64,000 nt of DNA from Kibdelosporangium persicum (lineage in GTDB: Bacteria; Actinomycetota; Actinomycetes; Mycobacteriales; Pseudonocardiaceae). The notes beneath the pieces are model-generated. The model ran no database searches. It was not told the DNA's origin and was given only the letters and a program-made list of their open reading frames with translations. A program made the translations under genes and the position numbers. How positions within the stretch are numbered: position 1 is the stretch's first letter; every line of letters begins with the position of its first letter. The DNA lies in NCBI RefSeq assembly GCF_013280595.1, contig NZ_JAAATY010000024.1, forward strand, positions 89,213 through 153,212, in the 5' to 3' direction. Shown here piece by piece: positions 25,436 through 33,921 of this stretch.

Positions 25436-26062
25436 ATGTCGGAGACGATGCAGCAGAGCACGAAGAGCGCGAGGCTGCCCAGAAATGCCCGGCGCGCGCA
25501 GCTGCTCGCCGCGGCGCAGGACGTGTTCGCCGCCAACGGCTACCACGCGGCCGCGATGGACGAGATCGCCGAGCGGGCCGGTGTCAGCAAGCCGGTGCTC
25601 TACCAGCACTTCCCCGGCAAGCTCGAGCTGTACATGGCGCTGCTGCAGACCCACGCCGACGAGCTGATCGCGGGCGTGACCGGCGCGCTGGAGTCCACCA
25701 CCGACAACAAGCTGCGCGTGCAGGCGGCCGTGGGCGCGTACTTCGACTTCGTCGACAAGGAAGGCGAGGCGTTCCGCCTGGTGTTCCAGTCGGACATCCG
25801 CGGCGAGCCGGTCGTGCACGAGACGATCGAGCGCGCGACCAAGACCTGCGTCGACGCCATCACCGCGACCATCACCGCCGACGCGGGCATGGACGAGGAG
25901 CGGGCGCGTCTGCTGGCCGTCGGCCTCGTCGGCACCAGCCAGGTCGCGGCGCAGTCGTGGCTGGCCAGCAACCGCCCGATCGACAAGGACGAGGCCGTCA
26001 AGCTGATCTCGGCCCTGGCCTGGCGCGGCATCGGCGGCTACCCCCTCCAACCCTCCTCGTGA
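25436..26062 (+). CDS. TetR-family transcriptional regulator
   Basis: A 208-residue TetR regulator. The HTH (about 17-62) reads AAQDVFAANGYHAAAMDEIAERAG then SKPVLYQHF, the usual recognition helix. The C-terminal ligand domain is of the Rv3208 type. GAGGAGG 6 bases before ATG 25436 fixes the start. The last codons TCC TCG TGA lie in the left arm of the palindromic repeat, which therefore provides the stop. Position next to moeZ/DUF3152 matches mycobacterial Rv3208. Confidence 0.9.
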   Translation: MSETMQQSTKSARLPRNARRAQLLAAAQDVFAANGYHAAAMDEIAERAGVSKPVLYQHFPGKLELYMALLQTHADELIAGVTGALESTTDNKLRVQAAVGAYFDFVDKEGEAFRLVFQSDIRGEPVVHETIERATKTCVDAITATITADAGMDEERARLLAVGLVGTSQVAAQSWLASNRPIDKDEAVKLISALAWRGIGGYPLQPSS

Positions 26063-26102
26063 GTGTTTATCGGGGTTAGAACCCTGATAAACACTCACGA
26101 GG
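26055..26102. repeat. Palindromic repeat, copy 2 (symmetrical type)
   Basis: Arms 26055-26077 and 26080-26102 match with one mismatch around AG. Sequence agrees with copy 1 read from the other strand (centre AG versus CT). Lies between convergent genes; the TetR stop codon TGA (26060-26062) is inside the left arm. Confidence 0.9.
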
Positions 26103-26114
26103 GTTGAGCTGGGG

Positions 26115-27023
26115 TTATGGGAGCAGGAAGGACGCTTTCCACCAGCGCGTGCCGGGTGCGCCGACCAGCCCGGCCTCGTCGAGGAACTTCATGATCCGCT
26201 CGCCGGACCACCGCAGCGTCTCCTGGTGGTGCGGGTTCTTCAGGGCGACCTCGGCGGCGTGCTTCGGGTCGAGCCCGACCGCCTGGTAGACGCGCGGGTT
26301 GATCAAGCTGCGGGTGATCGCGAACGCCACGATCGAGATCAGCAGACGCTGGTACGGCAGCTCCCACTTGCGCAGGTTCGCCATGCCGCGCACCACCTCC
26401 TGGCGCGCGAACGTGACGTGCCTGGCCTCTTCGAGGACGTGGATCCGGTTGACCATCCGGACGAGCGGCTGGACCTTCTCGTCGGCCATGCTCTCCCGCT
26501 GGATGCGGTCGAGGATCTCCTCGGCGATCAGGATCGAGCCGTACAGCGCGGGACCGTAACCGATGACCGGCAGCAGTCTGCCCAGCTTGTGCAGGATCGG
26601 CGGCGGACCGTACGCGGGCGCACCGACCTTCTCGATGGCACGGGCGAACATGGTCGAGTGCCGGCACTCGTCGGCGATCTCGGTCAGCGCGTACTGGGCG
26701 TGCCGAGTGGTCGGGTCGATCCGGTAGACCTCCTTGAGCAGCATCTGCATCAGCAGCACCTCGAACCAGATGCCGTTGCTGGCGATGCTGGCGACCTCGT
26801 GCTTGCCGAGTTCGATCCGCTGCCCCGGCGTCAGCTGATCCCACAACTCCGTGCCGTACAGGGAGATCCTGTGGTCCGGCGCGTAGTACATGCCGTCCTG
26901 CAACGGTGCGTTCCAGTCGATGTCGACCTCAGGGTCGTAGAACTTGTCGGCCGACGAGTTCAGCAGCCGCTCTGCGGTCTTCTCGCGGTCAGAACCCTGG
27001 GCAACTCGCAACGCGCGGCTCAT
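26115..27023 (-). CDS. AurF-like diiron oxygenase
   Basis: A 302-residue protein of the AurF (p-aminobenzoate N-oxygenase) ferritin-like family. Candidate iron ligands are the Glu of GKHEVAS (about 75), the Glu and His of ADECRHS (about 118-121), Glu in AEEILD and the EEARHV Glu/His pair (about 198-202). Members use O2 for N-oxygenation or hydroxylation; mycobacterial relatives have no settled substrate. Divergent from a TetR gene across a 59-bp gap holding a strong palindrome. The neighbouring DUF4873 gene may be part of the same system. Confidence 0.82.
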   Translation of the reverse strand: MSRALRVAQGSDREKTAERLLNSSADKFYDPEVDIDWNAPLQDGMYYAPDHRISLYGTELWDQLTPGQRIELGKHEVASIASNGIWFEVLLMQMLLKEVYRIDPTTRHAQYALTEIADECRHSTMFARAIEKVGAPAYGPPPILHKLGRLLPVIGYGPALYGSILIAEEILDRIQRESMADEKVQPLVRMVNRIHVLEEARHVTFARQEVVRGMANLRKWELPYQRLLISIVAFAITRSLINPRVYQAVGLDPKHAAEVALKNPHHQETLRWSGERIMKFLDEAGLVGAPGTRWWKASFLLP

Positions 27024-27041
27024 CGGAACACCCCTTTAAGC

Positions 27042-27072
27042 GTTACCGGAAGTAACAGTTACTTCTGGTAGC
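27042..27072. promoter_or_regulatory. 31-bp palindromic operator between AurF-like and TetR genes
   Basis: Left half GTTACCGGAAGTAAC and right half GTTACTTCTGGTAGC are inverted copies (13 of 15) around a single A at 27057. It starts 19 bp before the aurF-like start and ends 11 bp before the TetR ATG, so one bound TetR dimer could block both promoters. Confidence 0.7.
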
Positions 27073-27082
27073 ATGCAGCCGC

Positions 27083-27787
27083 ATGGGCGAAGGTGTCAAG
27101 GGACAGGGTGGCGACGCGCGGCGCGAACGCTGGCGCGAACACCGCGCCGCCCGCCGTGCGGAATTCGTCGAAGCGGCGCTGCGCGCACTCGACGAACACG
27201 GCCCCGAACTCGGCATGGAACACGTGGCGGCAGCGGCGGGCGTGACAAAACCCGTGCTGTACCGGCACTTCACGGACAAAGCAGACCTGTTCGTCGCATT
27301 GGGACAACGCGGCACGGAGATCCTCTTCGAACGGCTGATCCCCGCGATCAACCGCGAAGAGGCCCCGGTCCCGCGGATCCGCAAGAGCCTCGACGCCTTC
27401 TTCAGCGTGATCGAGGACTACCCGAACCTCTACCGGCTGCTGGCCCGGCGTTCGTTCGGCGACCGGCCCGTGGACTCCGACCCGGTCCGCGAGGACAAGG
27501 AGATGATCGCCGCGGCGCTGACCAGCCTGCTCGGCGACTACATGCGTGCGTTGAACCTGGATTCCGGCGCGGCTGAACCGTGGGCGTACTCGATCGTCGG
27601 CATGGTCCAGACGACCGGCGAGTGGTGGCTGGAACGCCGCTCGATGACCCGCGACGCGGTCGTGGAGTACCTGACCACGATCATCTGGGCCGCGATCGAC
27701 GGGTTCCTGCGCCAGCAGGGCGTGCAGATAGCGCCCGACAAACCCTTCGAAGTGAACAAAGTGGTCCAGTTGAGGAGAGTCCAGTGA
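27083..27787 (+). CDS. TetR-family regulator of the AurF/DUF4873 unit
   Basis: A 234-residue TetR protein. The HTH region (about 23-72) includes ALRALDEHGPELGMEHVAAAAG and TKPVLYRHFTDK. The C-terminal domain is long and Trp-containing (TTGEWWLERRS), typical of regulators of lipid-like or aromatic ligands. It diverges from the AurF-like gene and overlaps the DUF4873 gene by 4 bp (GTGA), so it probably represses itself, its downstream partner and the oxygenase through the palindrome at 27042-27072. Confidence 0.9.
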   Translation: MGEGVKGQGGDARRERWREHRAARRAEFVEAALRALDEHGPELGMEHVAAAAGVTKPVLYRHFTDKADLFVALGQRGTEILFERLIPAINREEAPVPRIRKSLDAFFSVIEDYPNLYRLLARRSFGDRPVDSDPVREDKEMIAAALTSLLGDYMRALNLDSGAAEPWAYSIVGMVQTTGEWWLERRSMTRDAVVEYLTTIIWAAIDGFLRQQGVQIAPDKPFEVNKVVQLRRVQ

Positions 27788-28104
27788 GCGATCACGACGA
27801 AGAGGGCTACACCGGCCCGGCGACCCTGCTGGTCCAGGACAGGGAACTGGCGGTGGAAGTGGAGCTGCGCGGCTACTTCCAGCCGATCGACGGCTACTAC
27901 CGCTGGTACGGCCGCATCAAGGCGAACACGGAGCTGTCCGCACTGGCGGGCGGGAAGAAGACGGCGGTGAAAGTCCGCACGCCGCAAGGCGAAGCAGCCG
28001 CCGAACTGTCCGATCCGGACCCGTGGAACCGCTACCGCATCATGGGAACGAGCAGGCCCCCGTTCACCACCGAGCTCACCTCGGCCCTCACGGCCCCTGA
28101 ATAG
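27784..28104 (+). CDS. DUF4873 protein
   Basis: A 106-residue DUF4873 domain (YTGPATLLVQDRELAVEVELRGYFQPIDGYYRWYGRI). The domain also occurs fused to flavin monooxygenases in actinobacteria, suggesting a role linked to oxidative metabolism, but no catalytic residues are known. GTG 27784 overlaps the TetR stop codon. With the oxygenase and TetR it forms a compact three-gene module. Confidence 0.8.
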   Translation: MSDHDEEGYTGPATLLVQDRELAVEVELRGYFQPIDGYYRWYGRIKANTELSALAGGKKTAVKVRTPQGEAAAELSDPDPWNRYRIMGTSRPPFTTELTSALTAPE

Positions 28105-28598
28105 CCCCCACCACGCCCGGTAGGGGTCGGCAAAGTGTCCATGGGGCGGGCACGGTCACAGTCCCATGATCATGGTGAGATCCGTGCCCTGCCCGCCTGA
28201 TCGCTGGTGCGTTCGATCGCCTGGCCCGTCCGGTGACGTGTCGGCCGAGTCCGCGATGGACGGCGATCATCCCGCTGACCAGTGGAAATGCCGGGGGCAG
28301 GCGTCGGACCCGCCTGCTCGGCGGGTTCGATCCGAACGCTGACCACGGCGCCGGTCGGGGCCCGAACGCGCTCCTTCGGCCCGATCGGGACATGGACTGC
28401 CGCTGCCCCGTCACGACCCGGCCCGGCCCCTGACCAGCCCCCACCGCTCCCGGGGGGCGACCCCGGACCCAGTCTACCGGGAAAAGGCCTGGCCAGGAGG
28501 GTTACCGGCGGGTTGTGGACAACTGGATTCGCCGAAGGTGCCATCACTACGGACCGGCACGCCCGCTGTGGTGTCCGGGCACGTCGGCGGAAACGACA
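28105..28598. other. Gene-poor interval
   Basis: About 500 bp with no convincing gene. Open frames exist on both strands but have no ribosome site, family resemblance or sensible composition. An inverted repeat GGGCACGG/CCGTGCCC brackets 28157-28195. A single perfect TGTGGACAA (DnaA-box complement) occurs at 28514-28522, too little for an origin. It may be the remnant of a lost gene between DUF4873 and the DUF3107 terminator. Confidence 0.5.
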
Positions 28599-28629
28599 AA
28601 CCGGCTCGTGCGCCAGGCACGAGCCGGTT
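28599..28629 (-). terminator. Hairpin terminator after the DUF3107 gene
   Basis: A perfect 13-bp stem (28599-28611 with 28617-28629, AACCGGCTCGTGC arm) and 5-nt loop, 12 bp beyond the DUF3107 stop. On the minus strand it is followed by a short TTGTCGTTT run, a weak U-tract typical of actinomycete terminators. Confidence 0.75.
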
Positions 28630-28640
28630 CGCGTCGGGTG

Positions 28641-28871
28641 TCAGGCCTTGACCGAGAACCCGACCTTGCGGGCGTCGGCGGTGCCGATCTCCACGTAGGC
28701 CACCCGACCCGCCGGGATGATGTAGCGACGGCCCTTGTCGTCGACCAGGGTCAGTTGGCCCGCGGGGTTCTTCAGCGCGTCGGCCACCAGCGCCTCAACC
28801 TCGTCGGGCGACAGGTTGCTCGTGAGGAGCAGCTCCCTCGGGCTGTCCACCACGCCGATCTTGACCTCCAC
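28641..28871 (-). CDS. DUF3107 small protein
   Basis: A 76-residue DUF3107 protein (MEVKIGVVDSPRELLL, then SPDEVEALVADAL and DDKGRRYIIPAGRVAYVEIG). It corresponds to TB9.4/Rv3208A of mycobacteria, a conserved small protein of unknown function always near rhlE. GTG 28871 has GGAGG 5 bases upstream. Flanked by the ferritin-like gene and a clear hairpin terminator. Confidence 0.9.
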   Translation of the reverse strand: MEVKIGVVDSPRELLLTSNLSPDEVEALVADALKNPAGQLTLVDDKGRRYIIPAGRVAYVEIGTADARKVGFSVKA

Positions 28872-28910
28872 GCTGACCTCCAGCTTGTGCCTCTTGGTGA
28901 TGACGAAAGG

Positions 28911-29582
28911 TTATCCGAGTCCGAGCGCTGTCATCCGCTTGCCGTGCGCCTGCTGCAGCCGCCGGAACAACGCCGCGATGCCCGCCAGGTCGCCCGAGCC
29001 GGTCACGATCAGCTCGGTCAGCCCGTCCCGTTCGGCCACGATGTACTGGGCCTGCGTCAATCCCTCGCCCAGCAGCCTGCGGCCCCACAGGGTCAGTCTG
29101 TCGCGCAGCGTCCGGTCCGCCTCGCAGGCCGCGCTGACTTCGCGCTCAGCGAACGCGGAGTGCCCTGTGTCGGCGAGCACATCGAGCACCAGTTGCTTGG
29201 TCGACTCGTCGAGCCAGTTCGCCAGCTGGCTGTAGAGGTCCGCGGCGAGACCGTCGAACACGTACGCCTTCACCAGCGACTCGTGCCAGCTGCGCGGCGG
29301 CGTCGACGCGTGGAACGCCTCGAAGTGCTGGATGAACGGTTCCATCGCCTCGGTCGGCCGCACGCCGTGCGCGACGAGGTACTGCTCGATCTTGCTGTAG
29401 TGCCCGATCTCGGCGGCCGCCATCACCGCCAGTGCCGCGCGCCCGGCCAGTGTCGGGGCGCTGCGGGCGTCCTCGGCCAGCCGGTCGAACGCGGAGAGTT
29501 CGCCGTACGCCAGCACGCCGAGTAGATCAACAACTCCGTCCTGTAGCCGTGCGGAGTCCACCACAGAATCAGCCTCGCTCAT
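28911..29582 (-). CDS. Ferritin-like fold hydroxylase-type protein
   Basis: A 223-residue four-helix ferritin-like protein related to the tRNA-(ms2io6A)-hydroxylase group (Rv3210c position). Candidate diiron ligands are Glu in YGELSAF (about 28), Glu and His in AEIGHYSK (about 62-65), plus later Glu and His in the helix containing GHSAFAERE. The substrate is not known. ATG 29582 sits in a divergent region shared with rhlE. Placement between DUF3107 and rhlE matches mycobacteria. Confidence 0.78.
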   Translation of the reverse strand: MSEADSVVDSARLQDGVVDLLGVLAYGELSAFDRLAEDARSAPTLAGRAALAVMAAAEIGHYSKIEQYLVAHGVRPTEAMEPFIQHFEAFHASTPPRSWHESLVKAYVFDGLAADLYSQLANWLDESTKQLVLDVLADTGHSAFAEREVSAACEADRTLRDRLTLWGRRLLGEGLTQAQYIVAERDGLTELIVTGSGDLAGIAALFRRLQQAHGKRMTALGLG

Positions 29583-29613
29583 GGCGGTGAGCGTAACGGC
29601 AGGACTGCCCAGG

Positions 29614-29801
29614 TAGACTCGGTATGACGCCCGGCGTACCCAACGCCGTGAGGCGACGTTATGAAGACCGTGACGGCAAGGCCCGTCACGCGGAGGGTGT
29701 GTGCACGCCAAGCTGGCCCTCCCGCGCAGGTGCCCCAGCGCCATGCAGCGGTCGAGCGGCCCGACCAGGGCAGTGCGCACTGGTAAAGAGAGGCGATCAC
29801 C
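29614..29801 (+). promoter_or_regulatory. rhlE promoter and about 175-nt leader
   Basis: TAGACT at 29614-29619 is a good -10; no clear -35 is seen. A start near 29626 would leave about 175 nt untranslated before the CTG start. Ribosome site AAAGAGAGG is at 29785-29793. An in-frame TAA at 29784 rules out a longer N-terminus. No riboswitch fold was recognised. Confidence 0.4.
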
Positions 29802-31460
29802 CTGAGTTCAACCCACAACGACAAGCTGGATCCGCTGGTACTGGAACACAGCGAGGCCGGCGTTCCCGACACCGACACTTCGCATCCGCTGCTGGCGGAT
29901 GCCCCGGTCGCGTCCGACTCCCCGACGTTCGCCGAGTTCGGCGTCCGTGAGGAGATCGTCAAGGCGCTGACCGCCGCGGGCATCGAGCGCACGTTCGCCA
30001 TCCAGGAGCTGACGCTCCCGCTGGCCATGGCCGGCGAGGACATCATCGGCCAGGCCCGGACCGGCATGGGCAAGACCCTCGGTTTCGGCGTTCCGGTCCT
30101 GCACCGCCTGCAGACGCCGGGTGACGGCACCCCGCAGGCCCTCATCGTCGTCCCGACCCGCGAGCTGTGCCTGCAGGTCACGCACGACCTCACCGACGCG
30201 AGCAAGCACCTGGGTGTGCGGATGCTCGCCATCTACGGCGGCCGCCCGTACGAGCAGCAGATCTCCGCGTTGCGCAAGGGCGTCGACGTGGTCGTCGGCA
30301 CCCCCGGACGGCTGCTCGACCTGGCCGAACAGCGTCACCTGGTGCTCGGCAAGGTCCGCTCGCTCGTGCTCGACGAGGCCGACGAGATGCTCGACCTCGG
30401 CTTCCTGCCCGACATCGAGCGGATCCTCGGCATGGTGCCCGACGAGCGGCAGACCATGCTGTTCTCGGCCACGATGCCGGGCCCGATCATCACGCTGGCC
30501 CGCACGTTCCTGCAGCAGCCGACGCACATCCGGGCGGAGGAGAACGACCAGGGCGCCATCCACGAGCGCACCCGTCAGTTCGTCTACCGCGCCCACTCGC
30601 TGGACAAGGAGGAGATCGTCGCGCGGGCGCTGCAGTCCCAGGACCGCGGCCTGACGATGATCTTCGCCCGGACCAAGCGGACCGCCCAGAAGGTCGCCGA
30701 CGACCTGACCGAGCGGGGGTTCGCCGCCGCGGCCGTGCACGGTGACCTGGGCCAGGGCGCCCGGGAGAAGGCGCTGCGCGCGTTCCGGGCCGGCAAGGTG
30801 GACGCGCTGGTCGCGACCGACGTGGCGGCGCGCGGTATCGACATCGACGACGTCACGCACGTGATCAACTTCCAGTGCCCGGAGGACGAGAAGACCTACG
30901 TGCACCGGATCGGCCGCACCGGCCGGGCCGGGCGCACCGGCGTCGCGATCACCCTGGTCGACTGGGACGAGGAGTACCGCTGGAAGGCCATCAACGACGC
31001 CCTCAAGCTGGGCATGCCCGAGCCGGTGGAGACGTACTCGACCTCCGAGCACCTGTTCACCGACCTGGGCATCCCCGCGGACGCCACCGGCAGGCTGCCG
31101 GAGAACATGCAGACCCGCGCCGGCCTGGACGCCGAGCAGGAGGAAGACCTCTCTGGCGGCAAGAAGCAGCGCCGTCGGCGCAGCGGCGGTGGCAGTGGCG
31201 GTGGCGGGTCGCGCAGCACGCGGTCGTCGTCACGCACGAACGACACTCCGGCGGGTGACGGCGAGGAGCGTCCGCCCAGGCAGCGTCAGCGCAGGCGCCG
31301 CCGGGCCGGTCAGGACGTCACGGCCGACGTCACCGCGACCGAGGAGGCACCCGCGGCCTCGTCGGACACCGGTGAGAAGGCCGCTGACCAGCCGCCCCGC
31401 CAGCGCCGGCGCCGCCGTGGCGGTGTCGAGGTGGTCCGTGACGCGGGCGAAACCTCGTGA
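29802..31460 (+). CDS. rhlE: DEAD-box RNA helicase with CTG start
   Basis: An ATP-dependent RNA helicase for RNA remodelling or decay. From CTG 29802 the product has 552 residues: Q motif (FAEFGV to [11 protein letters not shown], about 43-75), ARTGMGKT Walker A (about 84), DEAD (about 191), SATMPG, the [11 protein letters not shown] motif VI, then a basic low-complexity tail (KKQRRRRS, Gly/Ser, Arg repeats) likely to bind RNA. No ATG, GTG or TTG occurs in frame between the TAA at 29784 and ATG 30027, and starting at 30027 would delete the Q motif. AAAGAGAGG is 8 bases before the CTG. Neighbours match Rv3211. Confidence 0.88.
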   Translation: MSSTHNDKLDPLVLEHSEAGVPDTDTSHPLLADAPVASDSPTFAEFGVREEIVKALTAAGIERTFAIQELTLPLAMAGEDIIGQARTGMGKTLGFGVPVLHRLQTPGDGTPQALIVVPTRELCLQVTHDLTDASKHLGVRMLAIYGGRPYEQQISALRKGVDVVVGTPGRLLDLAEQRHLVLGKVRSLVLDEADEMLDLGFLPDIERILGMVPDERQTMLFSATMPGPIITLARTFLQQPTHIRAEENDQGAIHERTRQFVYRAHSLDKEEIVARALQSQDRGLTMIFARTKRTAQKVADDLTERGFAAAAVHGDLGQGAREKALRAFRAGKVDALVATDVAARGIDIDDVTHVINFQCPEDEKTYVHRIGRTGRAGRTGVAITLVDWDEEYRWKAINDALKLGMPEPVETYSTSEHLFTDLGIPADATGRLPENMQTRAGLDAEQEEDLSGGKKQRRRRSGGGSGGGGSRSTRSSSRTNDTPAGDGEERPPRQRQRRRRRAGQDVTADVTATEEAPAASSDTGEKAADQPPRQRRRRRGGVEVVRDAGETS

Positions 31461-31504
31461 GTACCGTGAAGTAAGGACTTTGCGAGCATCTCGAGGAGGG
31501 CGAC

Positions 31505-32866
31505 GTGCCGGAGACCGCCGAGCACGACGGGCACGGCACGGCCGTCTCACACGAGGATGTCCTTGACGGACCGGTGCACGAGGAGCCGCCGAGGCCGCCG
31601 CGTACGTCGTTCCACCGCCGCCGTGACTTCGTCGGGGTGTTGCTCATCGTCGTCGCGGTGGTGGCCGGCTGGGTGCTGATCGGCACGAACAGCGACTTCG
31701 CCGCGACGTCGTCGCAGACCGGCCCGGCGGACGTCGAGGTGCCGGAGGCGCCCAGCACGCTGCCGCCGTCGTTCGGCGAGGCGTGGCGGGCGCCCAGCGG
31801 CGCCACTCCCATCCCCGTCGCCGTGGGCCCGGCAGTGGTCACCGGCGACGGCACCGAGGTCGTCGGGCGTGACCCGTACACCGGGAAGGTCCGTTGGCGT
31901 TACGCCCGCGACATTCCACTGTGCACGGTCGGCGAGGGCTGGAGTGACGTGGTCGCGGTGTACCGCAAGCCTGCCAACTTCCTGCCGTCGGACGACCCGT
32001 TCAAGAACGGCAACTGCAGCGAGGTGACCTCGCTCAAAGCCGCCAGCGGCGAACGGGACCGGCAACGCAACGGCGACGCCGAAGCGGATACGCAGTTGGT
32101 GTCCGACGGCGCGCACGTGACGGCGACCGGGAAGCGCCTGATCAACACGTGGCGCAGCGACCTGGTGCAGACCATGGAGTACGGCGCCGTGCCGGACATC
32201 GTGAACCCGGACAAACAGCCTCGGGCCGGCTGCACGTACGGCTCGATCGCGGTGACGCAGGGCCGTATCGGTGTGATCGAACGATGCCCTGCCAAGGCCG
32301 ACCCGGCAGCGACCGGGGACGACCGGCTCACGGTGTACAAGCCGACGGGCAAGGAGAACGAGAGCGACACCCCCATCGTCGACTTCAGCATCACCGTCGG
32401 CGGCACCAACGCTCAGGTGCTGGCGATGAACGAGACCTACACGGCGATCGCGATGCCCAACCCGTCCCGGATCCTGGTGTACGACGGCCAGGGCAACAAG
32501 GTGCGGGAATACCCGGTCTCGGTGCCCGATGCCGACCTCGCCGCCGATCCGGCCCGCGGCGTGGCCTCGGTGACCAGGGGAACCGACGCCGTGTTCTGGT
32601 TCACCGGGACCCGCACGATCGCACTGTCCACTCAGGACCTGCGACCACTGTGGACGATCGAGAACACGCTCGGTACCGGCACGGTGTTCGCCGGATACCT
32701 GCTACTACCGGTGAAGGACGCCTACGTGGTGACCGACCAGGTGACCGGCGCGCGTGTCGCGCAGACCGCGGTGAACCGCGACGGGTACAACGGCCCCGTG
32801 CGGATGTCGACGCTCGGCCCCATGGTCCTGGAACAGCGTGGCCCGACTCTGGTCGCACTGCGATGA
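31505..32866 (+). CDS. Membrane-anchored beta-propeller protein (Rv3212-like)
   Basis: A 453-residue protein with an acidic cytoplasmic head, one membrane helix (about 43-61, VGVLLIVVAVVAGWVLI) and a large outer domain. The outer domain has repeated PQQ/WD-like strands (VTGDGTEVVGRDPYTGKVRWRY; NPSRILVYDGQGN; TIALSTQDLRPLW), indicating a beta-propeller. Cysteines (CTVGEGW, NCSEV, GCTYG, RCPAK) may form disulphides. GAGGAGGG precedes GTG 31505. Follows rhlE as Rv3212 does in mycobacteria. Function unknown. Confidence 0.8.
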   Translation: MPETAEHDGHGTAVSHEDVLDGPVHEEPPRPPRTSFHRRRDFVGVLLIVVAVVAGWVLIGTNSDFAATSSQTGPADVEVPEAPSTLPPSFGEAWRAPSGATPIPVAVGPAVVTGDGTEVVGRDPYTGKVRWRYARDIPLCTVGEGWSDVVAVYRKPANFLPSDDPFKNGNCSEVTSLKAASGERDRQRNGDAEADTQLVSDGAHVTATGKRLINTWRSDLVQTMEYGAVPDIVNPDKQPRAGCTYGSIAVTQGRIGVIERCPAKADPAATGDDRLTVYKPTGKENESDTPIVDFSITVGGTNAQVLAMNETYTAIAMPNPSRILVYDGQGNKVREYPVSVPDADLAADPARGVASVTRGTDAVFWFTGTRTIALSTQDLRPLWTIENTLGTGTVFAGYLLLPVKDAYVVTDQVTGARVAQTAVNRDGYNGPVRMSTLGPMVLEQRGPTLVALR

Positions 32867-33732
32867 CCGCCTCGCAGATCACCGCGCACGGCGCCGACCA
32901 CGTCGAACTGCCCGGCCGCCACGGCCCGCTCGCCGCACTTCGCCGGCCGGTCCCTGGCCAGACGCCGATCGCCTTGCTGGTACCGGGTTACACGGGGTCC
33001 AAAGAGGACTTCGCACCGCTGATCGACCCGATCGCGGACGCGGGCATCGAGCCGATCGCGATCGACCTGCCCGGGCAGTACGACTCCCCCGGGCCGATCG
33101 ATCTCGAAGCGTATCTGCCCGCGTCGCTGGGAGGCATGGTCGCCGAGGTCGTCGGAAAGCTCGCTGCCGACGGGCGGCCCGTGCTTCTGCTCGGGCATTC
33201 GTACGGCGGGTTGGTGTCCCGTGGCGCCGTCCTGGCCGGGGCGCCTGTTCGCGGGTTGACGTTGCTCAGCAGCGGACCTGGCGAACTGCCGGTCGGCCCA
33301 CGACGCAAGATGCTCGACTTGGCCGAGCCGGTGCTGCGCGAGCACGGGATCGAGACACTGGCGGAGTTCCGCCGGGCGATGTACGAGAACGACCCCGCTT
33401 GGCTTCAGTTGCCCGCGGAGTTGCGGGAGTTCCTGACGTACCGGTTCCGCCGGACGAGCCGGGAATGCCTGCTGGGCATGGCCGTCGGCCTGCGGACCGA
33501 GCCCGACCTCGTGGACAGTCTCGCGCGGCGACTGGAAACCAGCGCCACGCCGTGCCTCGTGGCCTGCGGCGCCGCCGACGACGCCTGGCCGATCTCCGCC
33601 CAGCGGGACATGGCCGAGCGGCTGGACGCCGACTTCGCCGTGATCCCAGGCGCTCGGCATTCGCCGGCCGTCGAGAATCCCGAGGCGCTGCTGGGTGTTC
33701 TGCTGTCGACGTGGCGAATGTGGCTGGCCTAG
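32863..33732 (+). CDS. Alpha/beta hydrolase ending in a MITE target site
   Basis: A 289-residue alpha/beta hydrolase: LVPGYTGSKEDF oxyanion region, GHSYGG nucleophile elbow (Ser about 109), and GARHSPAVENPE near the C-terminus with the His. ATG 32863 overlaps the upstream stop by 4 bp. The stop TAG at 33730-33732 is part of the CTAG duplication flanking the MITE, so the insertion occurred exactly at the stop codon and left the protein intact. Confidence 0.83.
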   Translation: MTASQITAHGADHVELPGRHGPLAALRRPVPGQTPIALLVPGYTGSKEDFAPLIDPIADAGIEPIAIDLPGQYDSPGPIDLEAYLPASLGGMVAEVVGKLAADGRPVLLLGHSYGGLVSRGAVLAGAPVRGLTLLSSGPGELPVGPRRKMLDLAEPVLREHGIETLAEFRRAMYENDPAWLQLPAELREFLTYRFRRTSRECLLGMAVGLRTEPDLVDSLARRLETSATPCLVACGAADDAWPISAQRDMAERLDADFAVIPGARHSPAVENPEALLGVLLSTWRMWLA

Positions 33733-33921
33733 GCCGTGTTTCAAATGCCCGATCGCGATAGCCGGGCCGGATGCGGCCCCTGACGCCACCGCGGGACCGC
33801 CCAAAGACAACCAGTATTCGCGGCGATCCCGCGGCGACGCCAGGAACCACCCCACCGAGCCGATTCCGGCCTCCGGCCGGGGCAGACTCTCATCGACCGG
33901 GACATCCGAAACACGACCTAG
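33729..33921. mobile_element. 185-bp MITE, copy 1, with CTAG duplications
   Basis: Element 33733-33917 is bounded by CTAG at 33729-33732 and 33918-33921. Terminal inverted repeats read GCCGTGTTTCAAATG and, from the other end, GTCGTGTTTCGGATG. It encodes no transposase. It differs from copy 2 (inverted, 40392-40576) at two positions. CTAG fits the YTAR target preference of IS5-type elements; that assignment is inference. Both CTAGs serve as stop codons: TAG of the upstream plus-strand hydrolase and TAG of the minus-strand TetR gene. Confidence 0.9.

Noticed and set aside
27784..28104. C-terminal domain of a fused monooxygenase
   Set aside because: The DUF4873 gene has its own GTG start overlapping the TetR stop and no flavin-binding motif upstream in frame.
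28514..28522. Replication origin
   Set aside because: Only one perfect DnaA-box 9-mer, no cluster, no AT-rich region and no dnaA/dnaN nearby.
30027..31460. rhlE starting at ATG 30027
   Set aside because: It would remove the Q motif and the first helicase residues; the upstream in-frame sequence is clearly homologous coding DNA.
33733..33917. Coding sequence inside the MITE
   Set aside because: Frames of about 50-60 codons exist in both copies but carry no transposase motif and start inside the element without signals.
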